From assembly GCA_964498785.1 (NCBI GenBank), contig CAZCJL010000210.1:1-6774 (forward strand): a DNA stretch of 6,774 nt. Direction: 5' to 3'. The translations under genes and the position numbers were made by a program. The stretch is from Mariaggregatimicrobium sp964498785 (GTDB lineage: Bacteria > Zhuqueibacterota > Zhuqueibacteria > Thermofontimicrobiales > Thiofontviventaceae). The notes below the pieces were generated by a model. It had not been told where the DNA came from. It made no database searches and saw nothing but the letters and a program-made list of their open reading frames with translations. Of this stretch, positions 6,611 through 6,774 are shown in pieces (the stretch's first letter is position 1; each line of letters starts with the position of its first letter).

Positions 6611-6774
6611 GCGATTTGCAGGGGTGATTGTAATTTAGCTATGATTAGCGTTCTTTAACTAAGATGCTTTAACCTGAATTATTCAGAAATATTTGCCGCA
6701 GAGTCGCTAACCTGAAAAATGATATTACAACAAAAAAATGGACAAAAATTTAAGTTAAGCAGCTTTTTTAATTA
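6611..6774. other. Upstream region with palindrome and direct repeat, no gene seen
   Basis: No open frame of useful length with protein-like features was found here. CTGAATTATTCAG at 6674-6686 is a perfect palindrome around a central T. The word TAACCTGAA occurs at 6670-6678, overlapping the palindrome, and again at 6708-6716. These may be regulator-binding sites for the leftward gene, but nothing identifies a regulator. Confidence 0.3.

Overview
The window looks like chromosomal DNA of a bacterium from the Fibrobacteres-Chlorobi-Bacteroidetes (FCB) superphylum. The strongest pointer is the large secreted protein, which ends in a YPNPFNP-type C-terminal type IX secretion sorting domain. Such tails are typical of Ignavibacteria, Calditrichota, KSB1, Marinimicrobia and Bacteroidota, and I cannot narrow it further. 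The best promoter candidate also fits the Bacteroidota consensus (TTG, about 20 nt, then TAnnTTTG). The DNA is moderately AT-rich.

Layout: all three genes are on the minus strand, so transcription runs from right to left. From 6774 to 6497 there is an upstream region with a tentative promoter, short repeats and a perfect Shine-Dalgarno sequence. From 6496 to 3185 lies a 1103-residue exported protein: signal peptide, about fourteen LVIVD beta-propeller repeats, a fibronectin type III domain, a Kre9/KNH-like domain, a further all-beta module and the sorting domain. After 80 bp without a terminator comes a 239-residue membrane-anchored or secreted NodB-type polysaccharide deacetylase (3104-2385), probably co-transcribed with it. 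From 2384 to 2164 is a regulatory stretch with a good promoter followed by an intrinsic terminator just before the next start codon. From 2163 to 415 is a DeaD/CsdA-type DEAD-box RNA helicase with a DbpA RNA-binding domain, followed by a strong stem-loop. Bases 1-370 hold nothing I can support as a gene.

The first two genes are both envelope functions and may form a small operon; a direct functional link is unproven. The helicase is a housekeeping RNA-remodelling gene (ribosome assembly, mRNA turnover, cold adaptation in relatives) with its own promoter.

The most interesting signal is the helicase leader. A promoter at 2312-2342 would make a leader of about 140 nt whose last part is a full Rho-independent terminator, so helicase expression may be set by attenuation. 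Second is the deacetylase, in which one of the usual metal-binding histidines is an aspartate. I found no mobile element, CRISPR array, tRNA or rRNA, and no clearly new multi-gene system.
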